Positions 1-11,486 of a stretch of 64,000 nt of DNA are shown here, piece after piece (within the stretch, counting starts at the first letter, position 1; each line of letters starts with the position of its first letter). The stretch lies in assembly GCF_021134715.1 (NCBI RefSeq), contig NC_060024.1, forward strand, positions 1,736,001-1,800,000, given 5' to 3'. Source of the DNA: Daphnia pulex. Taxonomy: Eukaryota; Arthropoda; Branchiopoda; Diplostraca; Daphniidae. A program made the translations under genes and the position numbers. The notes under the pieces were generated by a model. The model was given only the letters and a program-made list of their open reading frames with translations. It did no database searches and had not been told where the DNA came from.

Positions 1-25
1 CGACGGCCGACTTTTGTGTCTTGCA

Positions 26-152
26 GTCGACATAGCCCTTGTCAGCTTTTCCTGGAAGATACTGTACCAGCATGCAACATTTACTATCTATCCATTACTA
101 TGATCGAAAAGGAAAGAAGATTTCCGCACAAGCTAATTGAAACTCTTCACTG
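26..152 (+). other. possible internal exon of an unidentified gene
   Basis: An open stretch lies between an acceptor-like TTGCAG at 21-26 and a donor-like TG|GTGAGT at about 152. It translates to about 42 residues, including the segment ITMIEKERRFPHKLIETLHW, with no stop. I do not recognise the product. No partner exon is visible downstream, so this could be the edge of a gene or transposase that begins left of the window, or chance. Confidence 0.25.
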
Positions 153-1020
153 GTGAGTAGTTTTTTAAGTAAAAACAGTACTACCTAGTCAAGAAAAAAT
201 TACACGGTAGATTCAACCCGAACAGAAAATTTGCACGTAGCGCCACCTGAAGATACCTTTTTTCATTACCTCGGAGAAAAAACGGACAAGAGCGGAACCA
301 AAGGATCCGTCTTCGTCGGCTTCTCATGTTTGACCAACAGGAATTACGACTTGGATAATAGTCCAAGAACCTGGAGGTCGAAGGACTCAAACAGGCACAA
401 TGGGCTGAAACAAGTGAACCAGGACTAAAACTTCTTGAAGTCATCCTAATGACATCATTCTGTCTTCTAAAACAACCTGATCTCTTTCTGATGTCATCTT
501 TCTGAAGACTTTTAAAGTAATCTTCGTGACAAAACTTTGACCTTTTCATGACACTCATATTCATCTTTGAGATTCTTTTGATTAAGGTTTTAGGTTGCTT
601 GTAGATTTTGATGTATCCGTAAAAGAATGCTGAAATACTAAAACAAATGATAAACAAGGTTTAAACTTGGACATGGAGTAAGAACAAAGGAGTAAACAAG
701 TACTAAACTAAGAACGATCTTACTCCTTTGTTCTTACTCCATGATCTTTGAAAACATATGCCCGAATCTGCTTCTACACGCTGCGTTGCCAGATAAAACT
801 GCTATTTAAAACAGACCCTGAAGAGCACTATAGGCCGAACGCCTTCATAAATCGGGACATCGATAATAAGTATTGAAAAAAATATTCCGAATGTGGGACA
901 GTCGCTCGGTCGAATGCTGGGAGAAAATGGTGGGATTTCTAAAAGTAAAAGCATTTATTCACTGCTATAGGGTCGTTTATGACTGCGCTGAAAGAGGCGT
1001 TAAACTTATAACAGACTTAA
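153..1020. other. non-coding stretch with one perfect inverted repeat
   Basis: AT-rich DNA in which I see no convincing gene. The open frames of both strands between 181 and 657 show no family resemblance and no exon structure. The one structured element is the hairpin at 673-742, listed separately. Confidence 0.6.
673..742. repeat. 23-bp perfect inverted repeat, 24-bp spacer
   Basis: The arm 673-695 (begins ATGGAGTAAG, ends GGAGTAA) is the exact reverse complement of 720-742. The 24-bp spacer would form the loop. It could be the remnant of a small fold-back transposon or a transcribed hairpin. No coding context is seen. Confidence 0.8.
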
Positions 1021-1049
1021 AGGATGTATAGAAATATGTACAGTATGTA

Positions 1050-2056
1050 TATCAGCCCACTTGACGACATTGTCTCCCTGTTTGAGGTGCTGCACCATTA
1101 CTTTGTGGATGGTATCCAACTTTACAAAAGATTTCGCATCTTGGCCGACGGTTCTGCTCAGCGTGCCGCTTTTTCGGCCTGCCTGACTGTGTTAAGTACA
1201 CAAACTCATGGATGATTAGAAACAAACTCCAGCTGAACGCCAGTAAGACGGAAGTACTCATTGCTTCCTCTGCCCGCTCCAGAAAATCCAAACCGGTACC
1301 GTCGCCCCTGGACATCTGTGACGAGCCGATCACTCCCTCTCCGTTTGTGAAAAACTTGGGCGTGATTGTCGACTCCCATTTGAACATGGAGCGTCAGGTG
1401 AACACCGCTTGACGAAATGCGTACTATCATCTTCGTCGCATTTCGCGAATTCGAAAATTTCTGGACGCAGCCGCCTGTAGCCAGCTTTTTTGTGCCCTCG
1501 TCATTCCTCATCTTGACTATGGAAACTCCCTGCTCAATTGCCTTCCGGATTACCTGCTTGACAAACTACAACTAGTGCAGAATGCAGCTGTTCGTCTGGT
1601 TACTCAGGCTAGGAAGCGTGAGCACATTACGAGCAAGCGGAGAAGTCTTCATTGGCTCCCGATTCGTCAGCGAGTGATGTACAAAATTGCTGTCTTGGCT
1701 TATTAGTGTGTCAATGATACTGCCCCATCGTATCTATGTAAACTTGTATCCCCAAGGTCTGTTAATCGTCGCCTCAGGAATAATAGTGAGATCTCACTTG
1801 ATCTGGGGGTTCCGGTGAAGCTACCGGGGGCGTACGGTCTCGCAGTTTCACTTACGCAGCGCCCCAGATTTGTAACAGCCTCCATATCGATCTAAATGTC
1901 TCCCTCCATCGAGAACTTCCGAGCCGGACTGAAGACCCATCTATTTAAACTTCCCTACCTCGACTGATGATTGTAATCCCTGCCTCTGATCAGCGCTTTT
2001 GAGCATAATTAATTGGAAAAGGCGCTTTATAAATACAAACTAGTATTATTATTACA
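1050..2056 (+). mobile_element. L2/CR1-like non-LTR retrotransposon, 3' fragment
   Basis: This is the C-terminal part of a LINE reverse transcriptase plus its 3' tail. Visible family features are the catalytic motif-C region, reading YFVDGIQLY where YADDTQLY is usual, so the first aspartate is lost; the NKLQLNASKTE block; a CALVIPHLDYGNSLL-like block; a SLHWLPIRQRVMYKIAVL block; and a terminal THLFKLPYLD. The non-coding tail with GGCGCTTTATAAATAC followed by ATTATTATTA is typical of L2-clade elements. The frame is broken at least three times (for example TGA near 1410, TAG near 1703, TAA near 1893), so it is a dead 5'-truncated copy. A homologous L2-like scrap was co-amplified with the tRNA array further along. 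Confidence 0.85.
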
Positions 2057-3205
2057 GCAACAAAAATTCCTCCCCCCCATGTGATTGAAGCTCACCGCAG
2101 TAGCTTTAACTCATATCATAAGCCTCATTTACAAAATATTTAAATTTTTAAAACGTATTTATTTTCCCGGTATATATGAATCTCAACAGAACTAAATAAA
2201 ATTTGGTACACTCTTTAATAAGATGCTGTAGAATATATATCCAAGAGGCCGTAAAAAATATTTAAGGGAAGTCCCGTTCTTAAATAATTAATGAGAAAAA
2301 TCAGGGAAAAACAGCGATCATTTTTTCCTGCTATCCCTAAATATCGGAATATATTTTTTTTATAACCCTTTCACACCCCATCCCAGAAGGCCGAGTTGAA
2401 AATCGAAAAAAAAACATAAAATGGGACACTCTAGTCTCCCTCTAGCTACACCCGTCGTCAAATTTGAAAAAGTCTTTTTTCGTATTCCTTCTCATTGCTA
2501 GATGGCGTAGAACGTTGTTGTGGTCTTTTCATATCCTACAAAAATATGACGAGCCGTTTGGCTCACTACCCCTGGCTGACTTTGAAATACCACGGTGCCA
2601 CCTAGTGAGCGTATGTGTAACTACCTGTATAGGGGTCGCTCCTACACCAGCCACCGTGTAGTGTACTAGATGGCGTGGTGTAGTGTGGTGTAGTGTAGTG
2701 AAACCGTTTTTTTTTATTTTCTGACTCCTAATACAGTGTAGTGTATGGCGTAGTGTAGTGTAGCATATTGTAGTGAAACCGTTTTTTTTAATTTTCTGAC
2801 TCCTGATATAGTGTAGTGTAGTGTATGGTGTAGTGTAGTATAGTATAGTATAGTGAAAACGGGTCTTTCTACAAATTTTTCCTTCCCGCGATATAGTGTA
2901 GTGTAGTGTAGCGTAGTATAGTTACATAGGAACTTCAGCTCTCTGACTAAAAGTATATTTTAATTCGGATCGTATGGGGAATTTACACTTTTAGATTTAT
3001 TTCTTGAAATGGTTATTGGTAACTGAGGACATAGTCCCTAATTTTAAGATAACACTCGATAGAATTCTTCCAGGAAATATCCATCTGGCGAACAAATCTT
3101 TCCAGGGCAAGCGCTCGCTTTCATTCTAACGGACAGATGATTCGGGGAATGACAATGCCTGCATCGTCGTCAACCTGAATCTTTTCTAAATCAATTTTCT
3201 TCCAG
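2057..3205. other. non-coding stretch left of the integrase relic
   Basis: Apart from the pentamer array I see no gene here. The region 2060-2460 is AT-rich with homopolymer runs. The open frame at 2464-2661 has no recognisable motif and partly overlaps the repeat. Confidence 0.55.
2640..2935. repeat. (TAGTG)n-type microsatellite array
   Basis: Imperfect tandem TAGTG/TAGTA pentamers occur in four blocks, separated by a repeated spacer with a T-run followed by a TTTTCTGACTCCT motif. The spacer also repeats, so the larger period of about 90 bp looks like a higher-order unit. A short reverse-complement piece (CTACGCCACGCTATACTACG) reappears at about 3635-3655, on the other side of the tail of the integrase relic. 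Confidence 0.85.
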
Positions 3206-3299
3206 TTTTTGTTTAATAATTATAAAATTGGAAATAAGACGATCGGTATAATCGGTACGATCGGTATATAATATATCGGTATATAATTAGGTTTATAGT

Positions 3300-4660
3300 T
3301 AAGGAGATGAGCTGACTCACCTGACGAAGTTCGGTGAAATTGAGTTGATTTCGTTCCGCATATAATGCCAACTGCATGAGTCCCTGTTCCCAGACCCATT
3401 TTGGACATTTGTGCTTCAAACTACGGTGCTTATGCAAATCCCATGAGTTCCGGAATGTTTTAACTGATTTTTTAATGAGTGGCTTGAAAACCAAATGAAG
3501 ACAATAAATACCCACTTCACTTAATGATTTAAAATTCATGCTTTTTCCATGTCCCTAAAAAGAAAAAATGGTAAAAGCTCATTCACTTAGACGAGGCTAC
3601 AGCTTTTTAGCTTATTCGGAAAACAGTGTTTACTACGCCACGCTATACTACGCTACGATAACTAAAAGTCAGGAAAAGAAAGCACCATGGGGAAAAAGGA
3701 AAATTCATTTTTTAAATTACGAAATGAATTATTTTAAAAATTAGTTTAATTTACCCAAAACACTTACTTGAATCGTTTGTGATATATTCCAGTACAGCGC
3801 TCGCGCACATCAACCATAAACGTTCAACACGGGTACGGTTGTTAACTGACCTTCCAGCGATTACAGAAGATCTATTGCACTCACGTTTCATTAACATGTA
3901 CTTAACTGCTCCAATATTTTCTTTCCCTTTGTCGATCCTATTGCCAGCGACAACTTTTATTTCTAATGTCTACTTATTAAATTTATATGCAATACCGTAT
4001 TCTGGAAGGCAACCCTAATCGGTAGACTCCTTGACGAAATAAATGTAAAACTATAGACGCTCTGTTATTGTCAGACATTCCAAGGAAAAATATGCGACGA
4101 GAAAAACCGTCAATAGCACCGTGAACTACAAATCTCCATCTTTGACATTTCAAGATAAATGCACACAAGTTGATGAAATCAATACGTAGAAGAAAAAGAA
4201 AATAGAGATCGGAACAAGATAATAGCATTAATATTTGTTACCTAACTAGCTTATGATAACCGTCCATGTTGACGACTGAAAGTGGAGAACGGCAATAATA
4301 ATCTCGTCTAAAAATTCTTCTAAATTTTCTTTGCTTCGGGGGACAATTTCTCTCATAATTTTTCGGATTCTCGACCTCTGCACTTCGTGGCCGATTGCTT
4401 TTAGCTGTGAGTCTACCGTGATTTCTCCTACAAAGCATGCAAGGAAATTAGCGGCATCGAGAGATCAACCACTCAATAACATACCACATTCGTGACCAGC
4501 TGATAAAAGAATTTCCACATGTTGTTTTAATTCCGCATCTTTAAGTTTGCTAAATTCGACTTCTCTCAAACTAATACCATATTTACGCAATCTTCGTTTA
4601 ATGGTAGCCATACTTAACCCAAAATGCAAGGCCATTTGTTGTAATCCCCAACTATTTTCT
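3300..4660 (-). pseudogene. rve-type integrase/transposase-like gene, degenerate
   Basis: Read on the minus strand, pieces follow in the order expected for the eukaryotic rve integrase-core proteins common in aquatic invertebrates. They are a helix-turn-helix-like segment (ATIKRRLRKYGISLREVEF, near 4600-4500); a linker ending VNMDGYHKLVR, where family members have WH(I/L)DG(N/Y)HKL(I/V)R (4300-4238); the core opening WRFVVHGAIDGFSRR with NNRAS and YRLGLPSRIR (4150-3985); a KGKENI...AGRSVNN.TRVERLW block (3935-3800); and a C-terminal FRNSWDLHKHRSL...CPKWVWEQGL block (3470-3370). The frame changes between pieces and stops occur around 3960-3990, so the gene is broken. The exact element class is not resolved. 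Confidence 0.7.
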
Positions 4661-5214
4661 TTTTAAGTTAAAATTTAATAATTAAAAAATATGAACTGGT
4701 AATTACATCAAATTACGTACTAGCGAAGTCTCACGTGACATTGTCTGTGGAACGATGGTCCTCCGAAAACCAACCATCTTGCTTATCCTTTCACTGGTAA
4801 GTGAAATGTAAAATGAAAAATCAAACTCCCAACCTCTTATCGTCACCTTTTTTTTCCGTCCCATACTCACAGTACGACATCGCTTCAAATGACCAAAAAG
4901 GCCAAGTGGGCTCTCATTGCTAATTTGGAAATTGCAGTGCACGTCTCACTAACCAGTCTTCAAACGCGTGAACTGCTGGACAGTGGTTTGTTTCTCAGTA
5001 ATTTTCAATTTTTCCGGAGCATCACTACGAAATTCGTGTAGATATCGCCCAAAAAGCCGAAAAACCAAATTAATTTTTTTTCGTTGAAATAATTTTATTT
5101 GTTTCCGACTTTGTGTATAATTAAAAATTTGTATTGGGCAAGAGATGTGTATTCGAAGCCTTTTGTTTCAAACTTTTTTCTATTTTTTATTATTGATGTT
5201 TTTTTCTTCGTGGC
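4661..5214. other. intergenic DNA, nothing recognised
   Basis: The minus-strand frame at 4703-4942 contains CNFQISNESPLGLFGHLKRC, which could pass for a zinc-binding segment. It has no partner exons and I do not call it a gene. Confidence 0.4.
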
Positions 5215-5254
5215 GTTTACTTTAGAAGTAGATGTAGATAGTCTTGAGGAAGAA

Positions 5255-6530
5255 ATGGCTAAAATTGATGAATTTAATGTCAACAAGCCAAAGAAAAAAA
5301 AGTCGAAGAAAAGCTCTAACTCTAAGTCCTCCTCGACGAAATCAAAGTCAGAGAACGTGTCGTCATCGTCGTCGTCTGTGAGTAATCATATTTGTCTTCG
5401 TTATTAATTTGTGACGTTCTTTGTAGGATTTTGACCAGAGTAGCAGTGATGACGAGGTTGAATATCTTGCAGAAGTGAAAGGTGTAAAAAAGAAGGAATG
5501 AAGAATAAGATTGTGGTTAAGGAGGAGAAAATGGACAAAGATTCCTAAGCTGAAGTTGGCGGAATGTCGGATCAGTCGGAAAAGGTTGAAAAATTGGAAA
5601 ATCCTAAAAAAAGTGTCAACAAGCAGGATACGTTAAGTGAAGACAAAAAGATGAAATAAAAAAAGGCTAAAGAAGATGACGAAGAAAAACAAAAACGACG
5701 AACTCGCAAATGTAAGGAAACGCCTCCGGGAACACCCCAGAAGAAAGAAAAAGTAGAATCGAAAGACCAAGAATCGATGAAACCGGAACGTGAAAGACGC
5801 CGTAAGAGGCATGTTACTTCTTCTGAGTCCTCTAGTTCCGAGCTCTCTTGTTCGTCGATTTCATCTCCCATCAAAGTCGAATCTTCACGATGCAAGTCGG
5901 GTAGAAACGGTAGTACAGCCATCAAAGTAGGCACTGTAACAAGAAAACAAGCCAGGCCTCACTGAAAAAGAGATAAAAGTTCTTCTTCATCTAGCAGTAG
6001 TCAATCCGCGTCCCTTCGTTCATCTTCTAAATCACGAAAAAGTAGCCAGAAAAAGAAGCAAAATTCGAACCATTCGCGGTCCCGATCCAGTTCGCCCGGC
6101 TTGTCTTACTTACTTCAAGACAAAGAAAGACACGATAAAAAGAAGGTAAAAATAAAGCTGCTGCTTTTCTAGCACCTTGTGGTTTCAAGAAAAACCGAAT
6201 TGGCGAAGGTAATGTGTAATTCATGAAGTGAGTTGATTGCCTTCGGAAAAATAACTAAAGTTAAATTTTTTAGGGAAAATGGATACTCCGGAGAAGAAAA
6301 GGGAGACCGTTCGAAAGTTTTTTTGTCTTCCCATTGCAAGACAAAAGCATGTACCAGCTAGAAGAGAATGGGAGCCTCTGAAATATTATGGCATCGGTCT
6401 TAAGGATATTTCTTTTCCCAAGAAGGCCACTGGAGAAGACATGCAGCGATTGATGTACAGGTATCGAATTCATAGCTCGTTAATAATTAATGGTATTTTG
6501 TCAAATATTGCTATGTGATTCAGCAACTTC
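5255..6530 (+). pseudogene. lysine/serine-rich nuclear-type protein, 5' part, degenerate
   Basis: A chain of exon-like pieces with GT-AG borders starts at ATG 5255 (MAKIDEFNVNKPKKKKSKK). The donor TCT|GTGAGT is at 5377/5378 and the next piece opens DFDQSSSDDEVEYL after a TTTGTAG acceptor near 5428. A long Lys/Glu/Ser-rich stretch follows, including GTPQKKEKVESKDQES, SSESSSSELSCSS and an RS-like SRSRSSSPGLSYL near 6090. The piece at 6279 begins MDTPEKKRETVRKFFCLP. At least three in-frame stops (near 5548, 5658 and 5964) and one frame change (near 5498) interrupt the low-complexity part. The composition suggests a nuclear or chromatin protein. No domain is identifiable. Confidence 0.45.
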
Positions 6531-6531
6531 C

Positions 6532-6600
6532 CTCCCTTGAAATCTACTGGAGCCTATGCGTATTTTGATGTAGTTTCTCGCGATAAAAGCCTGGAGTTAA
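6532..6600 (+). pseudogene. exon piece abutting the fold-back element
   Basis: After a TTCAG acceptor the sequence reads NFPPLKSTGAYAYFDVVSR and continues to about DKSLEL, where the fold-back element begins at 6602. The reading direction matches the preceding Lys/Ser-rich pieces and the Cys-containing piece beyond the element, so I treat all as one gene that the element interrupts or whose intron it occupies. Confidence 0.4.
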
Positions 6601-6888
6601 CCCAGCTAGCAGAGTATATTTCCCAAATATTGCTAAAATATTATATTCCTACAATTGAGATGTTGGTAAAATAATTTTTTTAATATTTTTCCAATATATT
6701 TTTGCACCCAAATTTGTTGGCTTACAATATTTTTTCAACTTGATTTACTTATTTCACTTTTATTGGTGAAATAACAGTATTACTAATTTTAAAATTTTGA
6801 CGGAAATCTGGTTGTTGTGTTTATGGTTATATAGTCCAGCGTGGAATATTTATTCATCTTCAATTTGTTATTAGACAAGTTCTTGATT

Positions 6889-6975
6889 TTGGCCTTGAGT
6901 GGGTTTGATCCATCACACCTTGAGTCACCAATCCAATGCTATAACCACTACACCAAGATCGGTATTACAAATAAT
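6889..6975 (-). repeat. tRNA-like (SINE head) module
   Basis: On the minus strand the sequence has an A-box-like TGGTGTAGTGGTTATAGC and a B-box-like GGATCAAACCC about 35 bp downstream, the spacing of a tRNA-derived promoter. A sister module lies in the opposite orientation at 7803-7872 within the same fold-back element. The anticodon region does not fold convincingly, so I do not call a functional tRNA. Confidence 0.5.
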
Positions 6976-7802
6976 TTTCGACTTGATGCAATAAAAGTTT
7001 TTAACTTCTAGAAGCCACGTAAACAAGGGTTAAGAGGGGATTCCCTATAGGGGTTTGTCCCAACAGGCAATAGACAGATGCAGAGGATCTCGCCAAGGAT
7101 GTCCCTATGGCCAAAAAATGGATAAGTCTAGTCCCGTAATGGTAAAATATTGTTTTCCGAGAAGATTCTTCGGTCGATAACCCACATATTGGTATAATAT
7201 TAGATTATTACTTTGCTGCGTCAAGGTGGCTGTTAAATTGTTTTGTGGTTTTCCCAATGAATGGCTATTATGAAAGATGAATAAATCAATATTACTTTTT
7301 GTTATTTTCCCAATAACGGACCATTAAAAAAATAATAAATCCTTTTTTTTATGAAAAAGCTATAGTCTTTTACATTTAACATGCGTTCAAAATCCTAAAT
7401 GTTTTATATCGTATTCAATTCGTTAGTTCTGCATACAATTGCCTAACTGAACAATCCAATTGTCTTAAAATCCATATCTTGCACAAGTCTCGATCAACTA
7501 ACTTACGTACTTCGAATTTAAAACTCTACCTTCACGCTAACGTGATATAATTTATCTTAAACGTTAAGGAGATGAAATGTTAAAACTGCTATTATTATAT
7601 ATCCATATAGGTAATTCTATGGAGGTTGGTTCAAACCCACTTGCAGCAAACAAATGACTTATGAAACAAATAGTCTCAATTATCATAAATTCCTACACTG
7701 ATGTAAATTAAATCGATTTTGCTCACTCTGGGCTATAACCATGACAATGTGTAAGTATGCACTATCCATTCGGTCACATCGGGACTTTATTTTTATCACC
7801 GT

Positions 7803-7872
7803 TTCTGGTGTAGTGGTAATAGTGTTGGATTGGTGACACAAAGGACGATGGTTCAAACCCACTCTCGGCTTA
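7803..7872 (+). repeat. tRNA-like (SINE head) module
   Basis: It has an A-box-like TGGTGTAGTGGTAATAGTG and a B-box-like GGTTCAAACCC. It is closely similar to the reverse complement of 6889-6975 and to the head of the SINE near 15957. It probably derives from a SINE inserted in, or part of, the surrounding fold-back element. Confidence 0.5.
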
Positions 7873-8179
7873 AAAGGCAGCAGCTATCCAATCATTTAGG
7901 ATTTTGAACATGTGGTAAATGTCAAAAGACTATAGCTTTATCATAGAAAACGATGTAATCATTATTTAATGATCCGTTATTGGGAAAATTAAAAAAAATT
8001 ATAATAATTTATTCATCTTTGATAATAGTCATTTATTGGTAAAATAACAAAAAAATTTAACAGCCACCTTGTCGCAACAAAGTAATAATATAATATTATA
8101 CCAATATGTGGGTTATTGATCGAAGAATATTGTCGGAAAAAAATATTTTACCAATAAAGACATGCTAGCTGGGAACCGT

Positions 8180-8475
8180 TGGAATGACAGCGAGTGCCAA
8201 TTAAGAACGATTTGGGGCTTAAGCGAGCGACTGATGGAATGCCACACATACTCTGCCAAGTCTGTGACACTCCCATTTTAGGTTGTGAGTTCCCAGGGCA
8301 TATGGAGAATCAAGACCAGTAAGTTTTGCAAGACAGATCATTATTAAAAATGCCCGTGAACTAACTTTGATTATTCTTCAGGGAAGGTGACATCAACTAC
8401 CAAAAACCCTTTGATCCATACACCAGCACAAAAGTTTACACGAAGAAGAGGGATGGAGCAAACAACGACCCCTAA
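8180..8475 (+). pseudogene. Lys/Ser-rich gene, 3' part with Cys cluster
   Basis: The stretch after the element reads RVPIKNDLGLKRATDGMPHI and continues LCQVCDTPILGCEFPGHMEN up to a donor at CAG|GTAAGT-like 8319. After a TTCAG acceptor near 8382 it reads EGDINYQKPFDPYTSTKVYT and stops with TAA at about 8473. The CxxC...C...H pattern could bind zinc. It most likely completes the gene whose 5' exons lie at 5255-6600. A TGA precedes the first segment, so either a splice acceptor lies at ACAG|CGAG or the frame is broken. Confidence 0.4.
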
Positions 8476-9268
8476 ACAATTAAATTTGTGTTAGAAAAAT
8501 GTGGCGTTATACCTGCCTCAGCCAAGTGATAAAGAACGATAAAACAAACTGCTGTCACCAATTCAATTTCCTTGGAATAATTGTTCAGTGTTTACATTCA
8601 ACAATAAAGAAGCAATGTTGACGAGTACTTATTAGCCTATCAATTTTGCTAGCTAGTTTGGATATATAGAAAGATTTTGACTTATCTCACAGAAATGCAA
8701 TAAAATGCAATGCGCATTTTCCCACGAGCTGGCCAACATACCTAGCTTCTAAGTTTAGCAGGTCGGCATGCCTTATGCTTGAAAATATAGTTTATTTCTT
8801 TTAAAATCTTGATTTGAATGTGATTCAGATTCAGTTCTACAATATATGTCTGAAAAGAATTGTAAACTGCATGTGGCCTTTCATGAATTTCATGATGAGC
8901 GTTCAAGCGTCCTGGTATCATTTTGCTGTGTGTATTTGCTATCTGAACGGTCAGGCATCAGCGCAGACATACTCATTACGATTCAGTTTCAGAAGGTATG
9001 GTCCTTAATTTTTGTTCGAAGGAAGAATTTTAGTTCGCTGTATCCTTAGGCAACTAAGATAAAAGGACGGAAAAAAGTGAAACAAATCCCAAAATTCCCA
9101 CAGTGCTTTGACTCTGCAGTGGTTTGCTTCCCCTTCCTCTTTACATACACTCCCACTTCATTTGTTCTCGAATGTTCAACCTCTAGTAGCCAGTAATTCG
9201 CATCGCTTCACTTCGACTCGATTCTCCAACTGAAGTGGACGTTAGGCTATTTATTGTCAGCATCAAAA
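8476..9268. other. intergenic DNA, no gene recognised
   Basis: A polyadenylation-type AATAAA occurs at about 8603-8608, plausibly the 3' end of the preceding gene. Overlapping open frames at 8814-9049 have no family signature. Confidence 0.4.
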
Positions 9269-10386
9269 TGGTGAACACAAGAAAAGCTGTTAAGCGACTT
9301 TCGGAAACGAAGGGGAGCGTGGTTGAAAAAAAAACTTTAAACAGACTAGCAAGAAAGCTGTGGAAAAAAGTTACAGGAAGAAAAAATGAAAACAAAGGTT
9401 TTGGAAGATGAAGTTATGTTGCTGAAAGCTAAAGAAGAAAAATTCATAGCTGAAAAGAAGCGGGTAGAGAAAATGAATGAAGAGATTAAGGTGTTGAAAG
9501 AACAACTGCTGGAAAAAGAACAGAAACAGGTCAGTGAAGAGAAGAAAAAAAAGAACGTAAGTGTGTTTTAATTTTCAAATCTTTCCAATTTTTTCACAAT
9601 TCCACGATCAAGATCAAGAACAGTCGTGTAACCTGGCAATGTTTTTGTTTTTAAAAGGAAACAGACGGTGAAAAGAAGCAAGGTGGAAATTGTTCAAAAG
9701 TAACGGAAAGTGATGAAGAAGACAGCTCATCTGATAAAGAAACCGAGAATGTAAGTACCGGAATCCACCTTTAGTTTGCATCATTCAATTTAAACCTACT
9801 TATTTGTACTGGTGATGCAGGATACGGATACCGATTCGAGTGATTTCAACTTAGATAAAGATGTCTTAACGTCCCACAAGGAAAAAAGCATTTGATGAAA
9901 TAACCAGCGTAGAGAAGGAATTAGCTCTTCAGAAGACAGAAAACCCTAACAAAGAGCCAGTGATCCAACGGGTTTACACCATCAAAAAATTTGTGTATGA
10001 CAACATGGAGGCTGGCTTTTCTTATGAATATCGTGCAACAACCAAAATGACAAGCCGAAATGCTACACGAGGAGATAATGTTAGGAAGACAATGAAGTCC
10101 TTAGACCTTGAACATATCATAAGTAAGTAACAAAGAATACAAAAAAAGTAATTGGATAATTAATCAACTGTATTTTCACTTTACAGATCTTACGAAGAAG
10201 GTGTGGAAAAATTTACTTGGTTGGTCTCTAATTCAAATCGAGATTGCAAGTCGCACTGCTATCCGAGTGAAATTCAATAGTAAGAAAAGACATGTAAGCT
10301 GGAATGATATGGATGATGGAAGGCTGGAAGTCATGAGAATATGTTTTGTTTTTTGTTCAGTTTGTAGTAACGACATGTTATTTTGA
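9269..10386 (+). pseudogene. coiled-coil Lys/Glu-rich hypothetical gene, frame-broken
   Basis: The start is ATG 9269 (MVNTRKAVKRLSETKGSVVE). After a frame change near 9385 the next segment is a clear heptad-rich coiled coil (VLEDEVMLLKAKEEKFIAEK and onward to 9555), ending at AAC|GTAAGT. Further exon pieces follow: an acidic ETDGEKKQGGN piece at about 9660-9750; DTDTDSSDFNLDKDV near 9823; a piece with EPVIQRVYTIKKFVYDNMEA at 9900-10120; and NLTKKVWKNLLGWSLIQIEI from about 10187, ending TGA 10384. Stops near 9895 separate two of them. The gene resembles the neighbouring Lys/Ser-rich relic in composition. No known domain is seen. Confidence 0.4.
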
Positions 10387-10389
10387 ACT

Positions 10390-11084
10390 GTCTCAACTTA
10401 TTTGAAATACACAATTCCCAAAGTGAAAGTCGCCAAATTTCCTAAATTAATGAATTCTTCAAAATAATGAAGCTTTTCTTTGTATTACTGATGAAATACT
10501 GCAGTGGAAAATGAACGGTTCAAAGATATAAACTTAACAAAATTAATTGGTGCGATACGTCTACTAGCCACGGCCTCGCAACAGACTTCGAAGTCCAGCT
10601 TTTTGATAAACTAAAAAATCTTTACACTGTAGCCTAGCCTACTATTTGATACATTACGGACTTACAGCGAAGAAAAATCGAATAGCAAAAATTTGATCAG
10701 AAATTAATCATAGTTCTGTACAGTATCGACTGATAAGTTAATAGTTAACGGCTGCCTTAGGGTGTTCCGTTTTACAGAAATTTTTGAATTTTGATGACGC
10801 TCTTCTATTTTGGGGTGTTCATAGCAATAAAAAAAATTTTTAAAAAAAATGGCGACGATCAAATAAAAATTAGACCCCTCAGCGGGAAAAAACGTGAAAA
10901 AGCGTGAAAAAACGCATTTAAATTCTATATCTCATTATACCGATACAATTTTTATAGTGCTCATCAATAATATAAATTAACAATATATTTTCTACTGATA
11001 TAAAAAATTTGATGAAGATTAAGCTTATAATATTAAGAAAGATTCAAACTTTTTAACGTTACAAGTTTTTAACTCGACATCAGC
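10390..11084. other. AT-rich intergenic stretch, no gene seen
   Basis: I see only AT-rich sequence with homopolymer runs up to the start of the Gypsy relic. Confidence 0.6.
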
Positions 11085-11486
11085 GTGATGGTGAGTCATG
11101 TGAAACCTTCTTCTTTTGAACTTCAGTCACTGATGGCTACTTGTGAATACGACGCGCAACGTGACTCTATCCCACATAACCAAATCTTCATTGGCGTGGC
11201 CGACAACACAGCGCGTGAAAAGTTGTTGTTTGATCCCCAGCTTACTCTGGCAAAAGCCATTGTCATTTTACGTGCTTGTGAAACATCTTCGTGGATCACT
11301 AAACGGATGAAAGGAAGGTGCTCGGCTGTTTGTAAGCAGTGTTCTAAGTGTGACAAGTTTAATCATCGTAACTCTGAAAACGTCGCTAGTATCGAAGAGT
11401 ATGTGATCAATTCGTTGAGTGTCAACAGCACTCACAGTGGAGTGTTGACTTGCTCATTTCTGGTTATTCGTTGCAATTCAAAGTAG
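11085..11486 (+). pseudogene. Gypsy (Mag-like) gag C-terminal relic
   Basis: The 133-residue frame contains the gag signature of Mag/K02A2.6-type Gypsy elements: LMATCEYDAQRDSIPHNQIF, then ADNTAREKLLFDPQLTLAKA, then RACE. It ends with one degenerate zinc knuckle (CSKCDKFNH). It is truncated at the N-terminus. It lies directly upstream of matching pol pieces in the same orientation. Confidence 0.75.

Larger units (their letters stand above)
6602..8171. mobile_element. fold-back DNA element with CCCAGCTAGCA termini
   Basis: Both ends carry CCCAGCTAGCA in inverted orientation (6602-6612 and 8161-8171). Inside, the arm 7127-7405 is a long imperfect reverse complement of 7885-8162, both containing blocks such as AACCCACATATTGGTATAAT and CAAGGTGGCTGTTAAAT. 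The left arm is interrupted by about 515 bp (6613-7126), which looks like a nested insertion. The interior holds tRNA-like modules and no transposase, so it is non-autonomous. I could not fix a target duplication: the flanks are GAGTTAA on the left and AACCGTT on the right. Confidence 0.75.
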
